The notes: a model not told the origin generated them from the letters alone. A DNA stretch of 64,000 nt from Candidatus Companilactobacillus pullicola (GCA_019116025.1 DXCM01000021.1:1-64000), one strand, 5' to 3'; counted from the first letter of the stretch, positions 43,952 to 54,109 are shown. Numbers and translations: made by a program.

Positions 43952-44458
43952 TTATTTTATTATCTTTTCGAATCCAATCATATCGGCAACTCCAGCTCTT
44001 TGAATGACTCCTCTTTTATCGAAACCATTTTTTAATAAACTGTGTTGCATTGATTTATTATTTTCATAAGTATCAGTTCGCAAACTATGTACCCGATGTA
44101 CAGAACACTTGGCGGTTGCAAAATCTAACAACTCTGTTGCTAAACCTTGACCTTTACTTTCATTATCAACTGCAACTCGATGAATCGTTGCATAAGCACT
44201 ATTAATTTTCCAATTCTCACCGGAAATATTGCTATATTCTGGCTGAACAGTAAAAGTCAATGTCATGATTGCTAATACTTTTCGATCTACTTCGATAACG
44301 TAACACTCATGATTATGGATATCCGCTAAAATAACTTCTGAAGTCGGATAATTATTTTGCCACTGATCAATATTATTAGCTTTAAAATAATTTTGAGCTT
44401 GACCAATCAATTCCATGATTCTATCTAAATCACTTATTTTAGCTTCTCTAATAGCCAT
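43952..44458 (-). CDS. GNAT-family N-acetyltransferase
   Basis: A 168-residue acetyltransferase. The acetyl-CoA loop is VAVDNESKGQGLATELLDFA (Q/R-x-x-G-x-G/A type), preceded by an INSAYATIHRVAV strand. The C-terminal RTDTYENNKSMQHSLLKNGFDKRGVI is a typical GNAT ending. The ATG at 44458 has AGGAAG at seven bases; the ATG two codons upstream is too close to it. It follows asnS by 19 bases and is probably co-transcribed under the T-box. Substrate unknown. Confidence 0.88.
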   Translation of the reverse strand: MAIREAKISDLDRIMELIGQAQNYFKANNIDQWQNNYPTSEVILADIHNHECYVIEVDRKVLAIMTLTFTVQPEYSNISGENWKINSAYATIHRVAVDNESKGQGLATELLDFATAKCSVHRVHSLRTDTYENNKSMQHSLLKNGFDKRGVIQRAGVADMIGFEKIIK

Positions 44459-44477
44459 AATCATACTTCCTAACTAA

Positions 44478-45869
44478 TTAAAATTCAGCATTACCAGGTG
44501 TTCTTGGGTAAGCAATGACGTCACGAATATTTTCCATACCTGTGATGTACATAACCAATCTTTCAAATCCAATACCGAAACCTGAGTGAACTGTACCACC
44601 GTACTTACGTAATTCTAAGTACCACTTGTAGTCTTCTTCGTTCATATCTAGTTCTGACATTCTCTTTTCAAGTTTATCAAGACGTTCTTCACGTTGTGAT
44701 CCACCAATTAATTCACCGATTTCAGGTACTAACAAGTCGGCTGCAGCAACGGTCTTGCCGTCGTCATTGGCACGCATGTAGAAGGCTTTGAATTCCTTAG
44801 GATAGTCTGTGATGAAGACTGGCTTCTTGTAAACTTTTTCTGATAGGTAACGTTCATGTTCTGATTCTAGATCAAGTCCCCAATATGGTTTGATTTCGAA
44901 TTCAACATCTGTTGCTTTTTCAAGAATGTCGATAGCATCTGTATAAGTAACGTGAGCAAACTCTTCGCCTGCTGTTGCTTTCAGGCGGTCGATCAATGTA
45001 TTATCAACGTTTTCATTCAAGAATTCTAGTTCTTCTTTAGCGTTGTCCATAACGTAGTTGATAACATATTTAAGTAACTCTTCGGAACAATCCATCTCAT
45101 CTTTAAGATCAGCGAATGCCATTTCTGGTTCGATCATCCAGAATTCGGAAGCGTGACGTCCTGTATGTGAGTTCTCTGCTCTAAAAGTTGGTCCAAATGT
45201 ATAAACGTTTCTGAAGGCTAGAGCAAATGGTTCTACTTCTAGTTGTCCACTAACTGTTAGGTTAGTTTCTTTCTTGAAGAAGTCTTCGTTGTAGTCAACT
45301 TTACCATCGTCTGTCTTTGGTACGTTGTTCATATCCAAAGTTGTTACTTGGAACATTTCACCGGCACCTTCGGCATCTGAACTTGTGATGATTGGTGTGT
45401 GAACGTAAACGAAGCCGTTGTGTTGTAGATATTCGTGGATAGCAAATGCTGCTAGTGAACGAATTCTAAATACTGAATAGAAAGTATTTGTTCTTGGACG
45501 TAAGTGAGCAATTGTTCTCATAAATTCATATGAGTGAGCTTTCTTTTGTAGTGGATAATCTGAATCTGAAGCACCCTCTTCAACTACTTGGGTTGCATGG
45601 ATTTCAAATGGTTGTTGAGCTTTAGGTGTTAGTGCTACTTCACCAACAACTTTAATTGTTGTACTGATTGGGAACTTAACTACATCAGCATAGTTGTCCA
45701 TATCACTTGTAATAACAACTTGTACATTCTTGAAGAATGAACCGTCATTTAATTCGATAAAACCTACTCGTTTTGAACCTCTGATTGTACGAATCCAACC
45801 AGAAAGTGTGACTTGATCACCGTCAGCAAATTCTTTTTTGTATAAATCTTTAACTAAAACGTCTGTCAT
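44478..45869 (-). CDS. asnS: Asparaginyl-tRNA synthetase
   Basis: A 463-residue class IIb synthetase that charges tRNA-Asn. The N-terminal OB-fold ([34 protein letters not shown]) precedes class II motif 2 ([30 protein letters not shown]) and motif 3 ([30 protein letters not shown]). An insert near [17 protein letters not shown] makes it longer than the usual 430 residues. Expression is controlled by an upstream T-box leader. Confidence 0.96.
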   Translation of the reverse strand: MTDVLVKDLYKKEFADGDQVTLSGWIRTIRGSKRVGFIELNDGSFFKNVQVVITSDMDNYADVVKFPISTTIKVVGEVALTPKAQQPFEIHATQVVEEGASDSDYPLQKKAHSYEFMRTIAHLRPRTNTFYSVFRIRSLAAFAIHEYLQHNGFVYVHTPIITSSDAEGAGEMFQVTTLDMNNVPKTDDGKVDYNEDFFKKETNLTVSGQLEVEPFALAFRNVYTFGPTFRAENSHTGRHASEFWMIEPEMAFADLKDEMDCSEELLKYVINYVMDNAKEELEFLNENVDNTLIDRLKATAGEEFAHVTYTDAIDILEKATDVEFEIKPYWGLDLESEHERYLSEKVYKKPVFITDYPKEFKAFYMRANDDGKTVAAADLLVPEIGELIGGSQREERLDKLEKRMSELDMNEEDYKWYLELRKYGGTVHSGFGIGFERLVMYITGMENIRDVIAYPRTPGNAEF

Positions 45870-45905
45870 TGCTTTCTCTCCTCTTCAACTCTGGAATACT
45901 GTAGA

Positions 45906-46165
45906 CGAAAAAAAGATCCTCCATCCCCAATAAAAGGGACGAAAGATCTTTCCGCGGTACCACCCAAGTTTTTAAAAAAACACCTCAAAAGTACATTAAA
46001 ATACTCTCCAATTATAACGTACTGGGTCACGTCTAAACCTACTCTCAATGATTTCAGCTAGAATAACAAAGATGTTTTTCCCATATACCGACACGTTAAG
46101 TTCTCACTTTCCTTAACTCCCTGTGGATAAAGTATACAGTACTCCTTCTTTTAATATCTTTAGAT
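45906..46165 (-). promoter_or_regulatory. T-box riboswitch of asnS
   Basis: On the minus strand the T-box sequence GGGTGGTACCGCG (45953-45965) is perfect. It is followed by the terminator AAAGATC...GATCTTTTTTT, with CGTCCC/GGGGATG inside. Upstream lies a stem-I region with GGGAGTTAAGGAAAGTGAG. An AAC triplet in GAAAAACATC is a plausible Asn specifier, though the fold was not modelled. Uncharged tRNA-Asn should permit read-through into asnS. Confidence 0.92.
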
Positions 46166-46238
46166 ATTTTAATTTTCTTAAATGTAGCATATTTTCAACC
46201 AAATTGTAAAGTAGAATATAGATATTAGGAGGATTATT

Positions 46239-46955
46239 ATGAAAAAGTTTTTCAAGTGGTTGATTGGAATCATCATTGCCCTAGCTGTAATAGTGTTGAT
46301 CTCTGTCTTTGTCGTTAAAAATAAAGAGTATCAACCTTCTTCAGCAGCACTTTCAGCCAATAAAGTTAGCACGACTACTAATAATATTACGGAGTTTTCA
46401 GGAAATAATCAGAACCCTAAAGTTATTTTCTATCCTGGAGCTTTGGTAGAACCCAAGAGTTACAGCATTTGGGCCAAGAAAGTAGCTCAAGCAGGATATT
46501 CGGTTTACATAGTAAGGTTTCCATTAGATCTTGCTGTTTTAAAAACTAACGTGGCTGACCAAGTTTCTAAATCGAATGGTTATGTCATCGGAGGCCACTC
46601 TCTCGGCGGAACCATGGCAAGTCGTTATGCTCACGATCATTCTAAAAATCTCAAAGGTGTCTTTTTCCTAGCTAGTTATCCCGAGAAAAAAGGAGATTTA
46701 CGGAAAACCAAGGTGCCAGTTTTATCAATTACCGCTTCAAATGATGGTATTTTAAAGTGGAATAACTACAACAAGGCCAAAAAATTACTACCAAATAATA
46801 CAGTTTATGAACAAATTCAGGGTGGAAATCACGCCGGCTTTGGTAGCTATGGCAAACAGAGTGGTGATAAATCCGCTTCTATCAGTAATCGAAAACAACA
46901 AAATATTGTAAGCAGATTATTAATAAATTGGCTAAACACAAAAATAATCAAATAA
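46239..46955 (+). CDS. Membrane-anchored alpha/beta hydrolase
   Basis: A 238-residue protein with an N-terminal anchor (FKWLIGIIIALAVIVLISVFVV) and an extracellular alpha/beta-hydrolase domain. The nucleophile elbow is GGHSLGG (Ser near 127), the acid is probably the Asp in TASNDGIL, and the His lies in QGGNHAGFGSYG. The fold matches the Abhydrolase_5 group. Possible esterase or depolymerase; substrate unknown. AGGAGG precedes the ATG. Confidence 0.88.
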   Translation: MKKFFKWLIGIIIALAVIVLISVFVVKNKEYQPSSAALSANKVSTTTNNITEFSGNNQNPKVIFYPGALVEPKSYSIWAKKVAQAGYSVYIVRFPLDLAVLKTNVADQVSKSNGYVIGGHSLGGTMASRYAHDHSKNLKGVFFLASYPEKKGDLRKTKVPVLSITASNDGILKWNNYNKAKKLLPNNTVYEQIQGGNHAGFGSYGKQSGDKSASISNRKQQNIVSRLLINWLNTKIIK

Positions 46956-47038
46956 ATTAAAACGTTTTCATAAATTCCCACAAAAGCGCATACATTTTTG
47001 GTATACTATCCCTAGTCGTTACAATTTTTGGGGGAAAC

Positions 47039-47734
47039 ATGACTATTTTATTCGATAAGAAATTAACTTTAAATGAGGATTCAACAACCTTTATTGAGAA
47101 TTATATTAACTACGTAAGAACAATCAATCCCGAAGATTTATATGAAGGAAAAAAAGATAAAAACATTCTAAAAAACAAATTCATTTTTCGGATTCATCAA
47201 TTGGCAAATCTTGATTCAGCTATTATCAGCTTAGATACGTTTGATAAGAAAATTAATGTCCTAGCCCGTATTCCCGGTTTTGAAACTGTCGTGATCGGCT
47301 CCTATCCACTAAGTTCTCATCTTAAAAAGATTATGTCTCAAGGAGTTTATCCCACAATAAAAATAACCGGTGGTAGATACAAAAAAGTTGTTCCGACTGA
47401 TTTTGATAAAGATATTATAGAAAATGGTTTTGAACCATATGGAATAATCCTTGAGCTTCACCAAGTTGAAAATGTTGCCTACAAATCAAGAAAAATTGAC
47501 GTAATTTATAATTATGTCTTCAAAAGTGAACGCAGTCTCGTCAACGTTTCAAAAATCTTGATGTTGTGCTTTGCTCTCTTTGGACTGGCATTGGGATTAG
47601 GCTTCATGTTCTTAGGCTTCTTCATGACGGGATTAATGGTAATTGTCGCCTTCTTCGGCGTTAACTCTTATACTTTGATCTTGTCTGATACCTACAAACC
47701 TAAGCAAGAATTAAATCAAACCCAAACAAATTAA
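47039..47734 (+). CDS. Unknown protein: soluble domain plus two C-terminal membrane helices
   Basis: A 231-residue protein I do not recognise. Residues 1-165 form a charged soluble region with beta-strand patterns (VLARIPGFETVVIGSYPLSSH; YPTIKITGGRYKKVV). Residues about 172-212 are two adjacent membrane helices (ILMLCFALFGLALGLGFMFLGFFMTGLMVIVAFFG). A short polar tail follows. GGGGGA precedes the ATG. Probably a tail-anchored cytoplasmic domain. Confidence 0.6.
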   Translation: MTILFDKKLTLNEDSTTFIENYINYVRTINPEDLYEGKKDKNILKNKFIFRIHQLANLDSAIISLDTFDKKINVLARIPGFETVVIGSYPLSSHLKKIMSQGVYPTIKITGGRYKKVVPTDFDKDIIENGFEPYGIILELHQVENVAYKSRKIDVIYNYVFKSERSLVNVSKILMLCFALFGLALGLGFMFLGFFMTGLMVIVAFFGVNSYTLILSDTYKPKQELNQTQTN

Positions 47735-47754
47735 TATTAACTTCTGTGCTACAC

Positions 47755-47807
47755 AAAAAAACATCTATTGAGTTCTTTAACTAGAACTCCAATAGATGTC
47801 TTTTTTT
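47755..47807. terminator. Bidirectional terminator
   Basis: ACATCTATTG-AGTTCT / AGAACT-CAATAGATGT with T runs on both sides, between convergent genes. Confidence 0.9.
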
Positions 47808-47809
47808 AT

Positions 47810-48985
47810 CTAATCTTTTTGTTTATAATCATTTACACCCTTTTGAAGACGATTCAAGCCATCCTGAATCATCTCTGTTGGACTAGCAATATTCATACGA
47901 ATGCAGTGATGACCATCACCACCGTAAACATCGCCAGGTGTAACAATCAAGCCAGTGTCTTTTCGAATAAAATCAGTCAACTCGTCAACATTCTCGGTCA
48001 ATTGCGATACATCAAACCAAAGTAAGTATGTTGCATCCCCTTTGATCCATTTGATTTCAGGAACATTTTCTTCCAAGAAATCCAAAACTAATTTCCGATT
48101 GGCCAAAACTTTTTGTTTCAATTGTTTCAACCACTCATGTCCCTTTGTATAAGCTGCAATCGTTCCAGGAACAGCCACAACGTTAGGTTCGGCCAATTCC
48201 TCACTATTCAAACCACGACTCACCTGAGCCCTTAAATTAGCATTAGGAACAATCACCGTTGAAGCATGAAAGGCAGCCACGTTAAATGTTTTACTTGGTG
48301 ATACGGCAACGATCACATTCTTGAGATATTTTTCTTCCAATCCGAAAACGGGATTATAACCATCCTCAGTAAAAGTAACGTCACCATGAATTTCATCACT
48401 AAACAATTTAACATCATATTTCAAACATAAATCAGCAATCTTAGTTAATTCCTCAACCGTCCAAACTTTTCCAACTGGATTATGAGGATTACACAAGATC
48501 ATCATATTAGTTAACGGATCACTCAATTTCTCTTCCAAATCTTGAAAATCAATCGAGTATTGATAAGTCTGTGGATCATAAACCAAATCATTTGAGACCA
48601 CATGACGACCGTTATTAACAATCGAGTTATAGAAAATATTGTAAACAGGTGCTTGTACCAAGACATTGTCACCTAACGAAGTCAAACGACGCACTGCCGA
48701 AGAAATAGAAGGCACTACTCCAGTTGCAAAGACCATCCAGTCCTCTTGAGGACGAACACCGTGTTCAGTTTCATACCAATCAGCTACAGCCTTACGATAT
48801 TCATCAGGAATTTCTTCATAACCAAACAGTCCCATAGAAATCTTATCCTGCACAGCCTCAATAATTTCCGGAGCCGTCTTGAAATCCATGTCAGCAATAG
48901 TCATTGGCAATTCACCTTGACCAACATCCCACTTAGCCGAGTTTCCAGCACGTTCTTTGTTTAAAGTTTCAAAATCGTAATTCAT
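47810..48985 (-). CDS. MalY/PatB-type PLP-dependent C-S lyase / aminotransferase
   Basis: A 391-residue fold-type I PLP enzyme of the MalY/PatB group, which cleaves cystathionine and similar thioethers (beta-lyase). Seen: PMTIADMDFKTAPEIIEAVQ, GVVPSISSAVRRLTSLGDNVLVQAPVYNIFYNSI, LCNPHNPVGKVW, SDEIHGDVTF and the PLP Lys in AVSPSKTFNVAAF. The end, GDGHHCIRMNIASP, is typical. Role in methionine/cysteine metabolism or volatile sulfur formation. Repeat locus 3 lies just upstream. Confidence 0.92.
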   Translation of the reverse strand: MNYDFETLNKERAGNSAKWDVGQGELPMTIADMDFKTAPEIIEAVQDKISMGLFGYEEIPDEYRKAVADWYETEHGVRPQEDWMVFATGVVPSISSAVRRLTSLGDNVLVQAPVYNIFYNSIVNNGRHVVSNDLVYDPQTYQYSIDFQDLEEKLSDPLTNMMILCNPHNPVGKVWTVEELTKIADLCLKYDVKLFSDEIHGDVTFTEDGYNPVFGLEEKYLKNVIVAVSPSKTFNVAAFHASTVIVPNANLRAQVSRGLNSEELAEPNVVAVPGTIAAYTKGHEWLKQLKQKVLANRKLVLDFLEENVPEIKWIKGDATYLLWFDVSQLTENVDELTDFIRKDTGLIVTPGDVYGGDGHHCIRMNIASPTEMIQDGLNRLQKGVNDYKQKD

Positions 48986-49022
48986 TAGGCTACACTCCTT
49001 AGTTTTTGTCTAAAGGTAATAT

Positions 49023-49476
49023 ATTAACTGATGTAGTTTAAGTATGCCGTCGGTAGTAGAAAATCTGTAGGCCGCTGGAACGTAGCGGACACGGCTACCG
49101 AGGGCCAACGGGTTTTCTACTACCAAGTATATTTCTGATTCTATTATTGTTCAAAATCGCAGTGTTTGGGGTTTTCCTAGTTCTAAATAACTAAATGTTC
49201 ATTATTAAGCAGGTATAGTATGTAAAAATACTCGATTCTCTTAACAAATACCAATCTAACTATCTAATAACTTAGGAATAAACAAACAACAGAACAACAC
49301 ACTAGTCCGGAGTAAAAATTGGGAATACGTTCAGCTATGAAATCATTGTTAATGGCTATGCCATTTACAATGAGGCCGACTTTGGAAATCCATTATTTTG
49401 CACGAAGTGTAAAATAATTAGTTTCAAATCGTGCCCATAGCGTTCCAACAGCATTCCCAATTTTTACGGAGGACGG
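49023..49476. repeat. Structured repeat locus 3: units 3B and 3A head-to-head
   Basis: A composite of class-B unit 3B (49045-49126, reverse) and class-A unit 3A (49304-49476, forward, 173 nt). The left edge TTAACTGATGTAGTT matches locus 1. Unit 3A's hairpin CATTGTTAATGGC-TAT-GCCATTTACAATG keeps its pairing while differing on both arms from 1A. Unit 3B keeps GGTAGTAGAAAA / TTTTCTACTACC and CCGCT-GGAACGT-AGCGG. The spacer diverges from locus 1 except near AATAAACAAACAA. No protein is encoded. Confidence 0.8.
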
Positions 49477-49490
49477 CATCTTACACCAAC

Positions 49491-50342
49491 CTATACCTTT
49501 TGAGTTATCTTAATCGAAGTCTTCGTCTTATCAATTTCAGGATCATCAAAAATAATATCATCAACTGACTTAACACTGATTGAACCACTGATAGGATTCT
49601 TGATGCTCATCACATCAGTTGTAATCTCAGCGTCAATATTTGAACAGTATTCAAAAGCCAAATCAGTTCTAAGTACCTTACAATTGACCATCTTCAAGTT
49701 GTCGATATAACAAAGACCCTGTTCACTTTCAATTGTACAATTAATCAACGTAATATTCTTAGTGTTCCAAGCTAAATATTCACCACTGATCTTTGAATCA
49801 TAGATAGTGACATTATCGCAATTCCAGAAAGCATCTTTGGAAACGAAAGTTGAATTATGAATTTCAATATTCTTGGCACCGTCAAAGACATAGTTACCAA
49901 CAACATTTAAGTTTTCAGCGTAAATATTTTCACTGTCCTTACCAAAGTAATTGCCGTTGACTTCAACATCTTTCATCTTGATATCCTTGCAAGTCCACAT
50001 TGTTTCTTCAGCGTCAGCAAAATGAACATTGTTCAATCTAATATTGGAAGCACGACGGAAAAGTTTTGGTGCTTGCAATGCTGAATTGTTAATTTCGATA
50101 TCGTCAGTATACCAAATACCAGAACGTGACATTGTTTCGAAGATGGAGTCATCAACTTTAACATGTTTTGAATACCAAAGTGGATACTTCCATTTAAAAA
50201 CGACATCGTTTAAATCAATATTTCTTGATTCTTTAAGTGGAGATTCACCTTCACCAAAAGTTGTATCAGTTATTTGAGCATCATGTTCTTTAAATAAAGG
50301 ACGTTCGCCATCAAAATAACCTTCATTTATTTGTTTCTTCAT
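49491..50342 (-). CDS. DUF3737 family protein, beta-helix-like
   Basis: A 283-residue soluble protein of the DUF3737 family, common in lactobacilli and streptococci. The sequence is a run of short repeated strands (NIDLNDVVFKWKYPLW, DIEINNSALQAPKLF, NIRLNNVHFADAEETMW, NITLINCTIESEQGL), the pattern of a right-handed parallel beta-helix. The start MKKQINEGYFDGERPLFK is highly characteristic. Function unknown. It ends 14 bp from structured unit 3A. Confidence 0.9.
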   Translation of the reverse strand: MKKQINEGYFDGERPLFKEHDAQITDTTFGEGESPLKESRNIDLNDVVFKWKYPLWYSKHVKVDDSIFETMSRSGIWYTDDIEINNSALQAPKLFRRASNIRLNNVHFADAEETMWTCKDIKMKDVEVNGNYFGKDSENIYAENLNVVGNYVFDGAKNIEIHNSTFVSKDAFWNCDNVTIYDSKISGEYLAWNTKNITLINCTIESEQGLCYIDNLKMVNCKVLRTDLAFEYCSNIDAEITTDVMSIKNPISGSISVKSVDDIIFDDPEIDKTKTSIKITQKV

Positions 50343-50452
50343 TTAATTACCAAACCTTTTTGTAAAATTTTCTAACGATGATAATTATTATCCAGTATCA
50401 CCGATATGTTAAATACTTATTTTAAATACCAAACTATACCTTTTTGTTATGG

Positions 50453-52252
50453 TTAATTATTTTCAACTGATTGTAAAGCATACAATTCAGCGTACTTGCC
50501 ACCTAAGGCAATCAATTCTTCATGCGTACCACGTTCAACGATTCTACCTGCACTCAAAACTAAGATCTGATCGGCATCTTGAACAGTTGATAATCGGTGA
50601 GCAATAGAAATCGTTGTTCGATCATCACGCATTTTTTTCAAACTCTTGGTAATACTTTGTTCCGTTTGTGGATCAATATTAGCCGTGGCTTCATCCAAAA
50701 TCAAAACTTTCGGATTTCTAACAATTGTTCTGGCAAATGAGATCAATTGACGTTGTCCAGTTGAGAAACTGCCACCACGTTCAGTTACTGGAGCATGATA
50801 CTTCTCTGGTAATTTCTCAATAAACTCATCTGCATCAACAAATTTAGCCGCTTGTTCGACTTGTTCATCAGTAATTTTGTCATCAAACATACGAATATTT
50901 TTGGCAATATCACCGTAGAACAAGTATGGTTCCTGAATTACTAAGCCTAATTGACGACGCAATTCCTGAGTCGAATAGTCACGAATATCATGATCATCAA
51001 TCAAAATCTGACCTTCACCAAACTCATAAAAACGTAACATGATATTGATGATCGAACTCTTACCACTTCCGGTATGCCCAACAAAGGCAATATTTTCCCC
51101 CGGTTCCACTACAAAGGAAATATCCTTCAAAATAGGTTCGTCAGGATTGTAACCAAAAGTAACGTGACGGAATTCAATTTTACCGTCAATAATCTTGGCA
51201 CCACTGTCTTCATTTTGTTTAGGAGCATAAGAGTCATTATTGAACATCCGCATAATCCGGTAACCCGCTACTAGGCCATCCTGGAAGAAGGACATGTAGT
51301 TCATTACGTTAGACAACGGATTAAAGAAATTCTGTTGGTAAGACAAGAAGGCGTAGATGACACCAGCCGCTACCAAACTGTTCATACTCTGCACCCCAAA
51401 TCCTAATAAGGCTACTAATTCGGCTAAGGTAAACATCAAGTTGATCATTGGATTCAGCAAGAAAGAGTTGACATTGATCATCTGAGAACGCATCTGATAA
51501 TAAGCGTTATTCTTATTTTCAAATTCCGCCGTCTTACGTCCCTGTTGTCCAAATTGTTGAATAACACTGATACCCATCAATGATTCGTTCAACTTCGTAT
51601 TGATCTGACTCAAATATTCACGTAAACGTTGATAAATCTTGGAACTGATATGTTGGTAAACCCAAACGACCAAATACAAGAGAACCACGAATAACGCTGT
51701 AAAAATAGCCAACGGTACACTAACTGAAGCCATAGCGATAAATGATGACATCATCGAGAATAAGGCAATGATGATCATCAAAAAGAGTGTCCAAAAGTTA
51801 TATAGCGTTTTGGTATCATTCGTTACTCGTGACACGATTGAACCAGCAGGAGTAACATCAAAATATTTCAATCCCAAAGTATGTAGCTTGTGGAAAAGTT
51901 GACTTCTGATTTTCTCCAAAGTTCGTTCAGCACCCATTGAGAAGAAGAAATTCTGAATGAATTGAACAATGGCTTGGATAATAGTTCCAATCGCATAGAG
52001 AATGGCAAAACCAATAATCAGCTGTACACCGGTATTTTGGTTGGTCAAATAATGATCCATGTAGTATTGCAACATTCTGGGCAACATGATATTGATGACA
52101 CTCAAAACGATAGCAAAACCGATTGCCACACCAAATTGCATCTTGAATTCCCAAGCAAACTTAAACAACCACTTTAAAATCTTATTTCGATCTTTATGCG
52201 ACAGTGATTGAACAGTTTTTAAAATATTTTCTTGTTCATTATTTTTCATCAT
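50453..52252 (-). CDS. ABC exporter, fused permease/ATPase (second subunit of heterodimer)
   Basis: A 599-residue half-transporter. The N-terminal domain has six membrane helices; the ATPase has Walker A GHTGSGKSSI, Q-loop LGLVIQEPYLF, signature SFSTGQRQLISFARTI (Ser-Thr-Gly-Gln variant) and Walker B VLILDEATANIDPQTE. Together with the overlapping upstream gene it resembles heterodimeric multidrug exporters such as LmrCD/YheIH. The overlap of 14 bp with the first subunit indicates coupled synthesis. Confidence 0.93.
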   Translation of the reverse strand: MMKNNEQENILKTVQSLSHKDRNKILKWLFKFAWEFKMQFGVAIGFAIVLSVINIMLPRMLQYYMDHYLTNQNTGVQLIIGFAILYAIGTIIQAIVQFIQNFFFSMGAERTLEKIRSQLFHKLHTLGLKYFDVTPAGSIVSRVTNDTKTLYNFWTLFLMIIIALFSMMSSFIAMASVSVPLAIFTALFVVLLYLVVWVYQHISSKIYQRLREYLSQINTKLNESLMGISVIQQFGQQGRKTAEFENKNNAYYQMRSQMINVNSFLLNPMINLMFTLAELVALLGFGVQSMNSLVAAGVIYAFLSYQQNFFNPLSNVMNYMSFFQDGLVAGYRIMRMFNNDSYAPKQNEDSGAKIIDGKIEFRHVTFGYNPDEPILKDISFVVEPGENIAFVGHTGSGKSSIINIMLRFYEFGEGQILIDDHDIRDYSTQELRRQLGLVIQEPYLFYGDIAKNIRMFDDKITDEQVEQAAKFVDADEFIEKLPEKYHAPVTERGGSFSTGQRQLISFARTIVRNPKVLILDEATANIDPQTEQSITKSLKKMRDDRTTISIAHRLSTVQDADQILVLSAGRIVERGTHEELIALGGKYAELYALQSVENN

Positions 52253-54002
52253 TCAACCTCCCCTCTAACTCGGCTGTTTTTTCTTGCAAGTGGAAGGTAT
52301 CGTAATACCAGCCCTTTTGATCCAACAACTCCTGATGAGTTCCCTTTTCAATAATTGTTCCGTGATCCATAACCAAAATCTGATCAGCATTTTCAACTGA
52401 ACTCAAACGACTAGCGGCGATGATTGTTGTCGAATTCTTACGATTATGGGCAATTCTTTGTTCAATATTACGTTCAGTCTTAAAATCGACGGCTGACAAA
52501 GAATCATCCAAAATCAGCAATTTAGGATCACTCAAAATAGCTCTGGCAATTGCCAAACGTTGTTTCTGTCCACCAGATAAAGAAACTCCTAATTCACCAA
52601 CTTCGGTATCATAACCTTCGGGCATTTTTTCAATATCAGCATCCAAATCAGCAATCTGACTGGCATTCTCAACTTGCGCCTGATTTGCCTCAATATTGGC
52701 AAAACGAACGTTGTCTCGAATGTCAGTTGAGAATAGGAAGTTCGTCTGTGGTACATAACCGATAGTTCTTAAATAATTGTCGATATCGTACTTTCTGATA
52801 TCATTTTCACCCATCTTGATTGAACCATCATAATGGTCAAAGTCGCGCATCAATAGACTGATGATTGTCGATTTACCACCACCAGTTGGACCCACGATAC
52901 CTAGAGTCTGGCCTTCTTTTAATTCAAAATGAACATCATGCAAGGCAGTGGCACTGTCATCGTCTGGATAATGGAAAGAATGCACATTAAAATCTAAATT
53001 ACAATCCGTGATTGTTTCAATCGCATGCTTAGGGCGAATCAAAGAAGACTTTTCTCCTAGTAAATCGCTGATACGATCGTAACTAGCTGAGCCACGTTCC
53101 AAAACATTAAACAAACTACCAACAGCGTACATTGGCCAAGTTAGTTGTGTCATATATGTGATGAACGAAACTAATTGTCCAATGGTGATTTGTTTATTCA
53201 AAACAGCTAAACCACCAAAGATAATCGTAATTACGTAAGAAATACCCATGATTAATGTCGTCAAAGGATCAAATAAGGCATCCAAACGATATGAACGACG
53301 ATTGGCCTTGATATTGTCATCAACATAATTGTTGAAATCAGCTTCGTCTTCACGCTCTTGACCGAGTGCCTTTAAAACTTTGATACCAACAATACTCTCT
53401 TGAGTTTTGTTGTTGATACTCGAAAATTCTGCTTGAGACTTAGAAAAAGCGTCATGAACTTTGCCGCCCAAGATATTAGCCATGATTCCTAGAAGAATCA
53501 GTGGTAAAACGGCCAGAATCGTCAATTTCCAACCAATAAATAATCCCATGGCCAAAATCGTTGAAGTTCCGGTAATTATAGAGTCTGCCAAAGTCAAAAT
53601 ACCTGGTCCTGCAACATCACGTACCGCATCAATATCATTGGTAGCGTGAGCCATCAAGTCACCAGTCCGCCATTTCTTATAAAAAGTCGCATCCATCTTC
53701 ATAAATTGACGATAGAGACGACTTCTTAAATCCCTCTCTAAGACAAAAGAACTACCAAATATCATCTTTCGCCATAAAAACCTCAAAAGATACTGTGCAA
53801 TCGCTGTTCCTAAAAAGATCAACATGCTTACCCATAGGAAACTAGCTGTGACGTTACGTTTACTTACCGCATCGACCACGTTTCCAATGATCTTAGGAGG
53901 AATCACGTTTACAATTGCGACAATGATTAACGCTATAACCCCAATTAAATACTGTTTCCATTGGTTTTTAAAAAACCATTTAAGTCGAGAAAAAATCCCC
54001 AT
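52239..54002 (-). CDS. ABC exporter, fused permease/ATPase (first subunit of heterodimer)
   Basis: A 587-residue half-transporter. Six membrane helices precede the ATPase: Walker A GPTGGGKSTI, signature VSLSGGQKQRLAIARAI and Walker B LLILDDSLSAVDFKTE. The Asp in place of the catalytic Glu after Walker B (LDDS versus LDEA) makes this the degenerate site expected of one partner in an asymmetric LmrC/YheI-type pair. The ATG at 54002 has GTGAGG upstream; a GTG three codons earlier lies inside that site. First gene of the pair. Confidence 0.93.
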   Translation of the reverse strand: MGIFSRLKWFFKNQWKQYLIGVIALIIVAIVNVIPPKIIGNVVDAVSKRNVTASFLWVSMLIFLGTAIAQYLLRFLWRKMIFGSSFVLERDLRSRLYRQFMKMDATFYKKWRTGDLMAHATNDIDAVRDVAGPGILTLADSIITGTSTILAMGLFIGWKLTILAVLPLILLGIMANILGGKVHDAFSKSQAEFSSINNKTQESIVGIKVLKALGQEREDEADFNNYVDDNIKANRRSYRLDALFDPLTTLIMGISYVITIIFGGLAVLNKQITIGQLVSFITYMTQLTWPMYAVGSLFNVLERGSASYDRISDLLGEKSSLIRPKHAIETITDCNLDFNVHSFHYPDDDSATALHDVHFELKEGQTLGIVGPTGGGKSTIISLLMRDFDHYDGSIKMGENDIRKYDIDNYLRTIGYVPQTNFLFSTDIRDNVRFANIEANQAQVENASQIADLDADIEKMPEGYDTEVGELGVSLSGGQKQRLAIARAILSDPKLLILDDSLSAVDFKTERNIEQRIAHNRKNSTTIIAASRLSSVENADQILVMDHGTIIEKGTHQELLDQKGWYYDTFHLQEKTAELEGRLNDEK

Positions 54003-54109
54003 GTACCTCACCTACAATCCAAAAAAATACATTATTAATACTCTACACCCTCAAGTTAACTTTAACGCAACTCAAAAGCACTTTATTACTATTTTTTTAA
54101 TTTGATTAT

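Noticed and set aside
45866..46048. 60-aa minus-strand ORF before asnS
   Set aside because: It lies within the T-box leader, whose conserved RNA sequence explains the open frame.
46967..46980. Possible cre box (TGAAAACGTTTTAA on the minus strand) before the 231-aa gene
   Set aside because: The last conserved CA is missing, and the position relative to a promoter is unclear.
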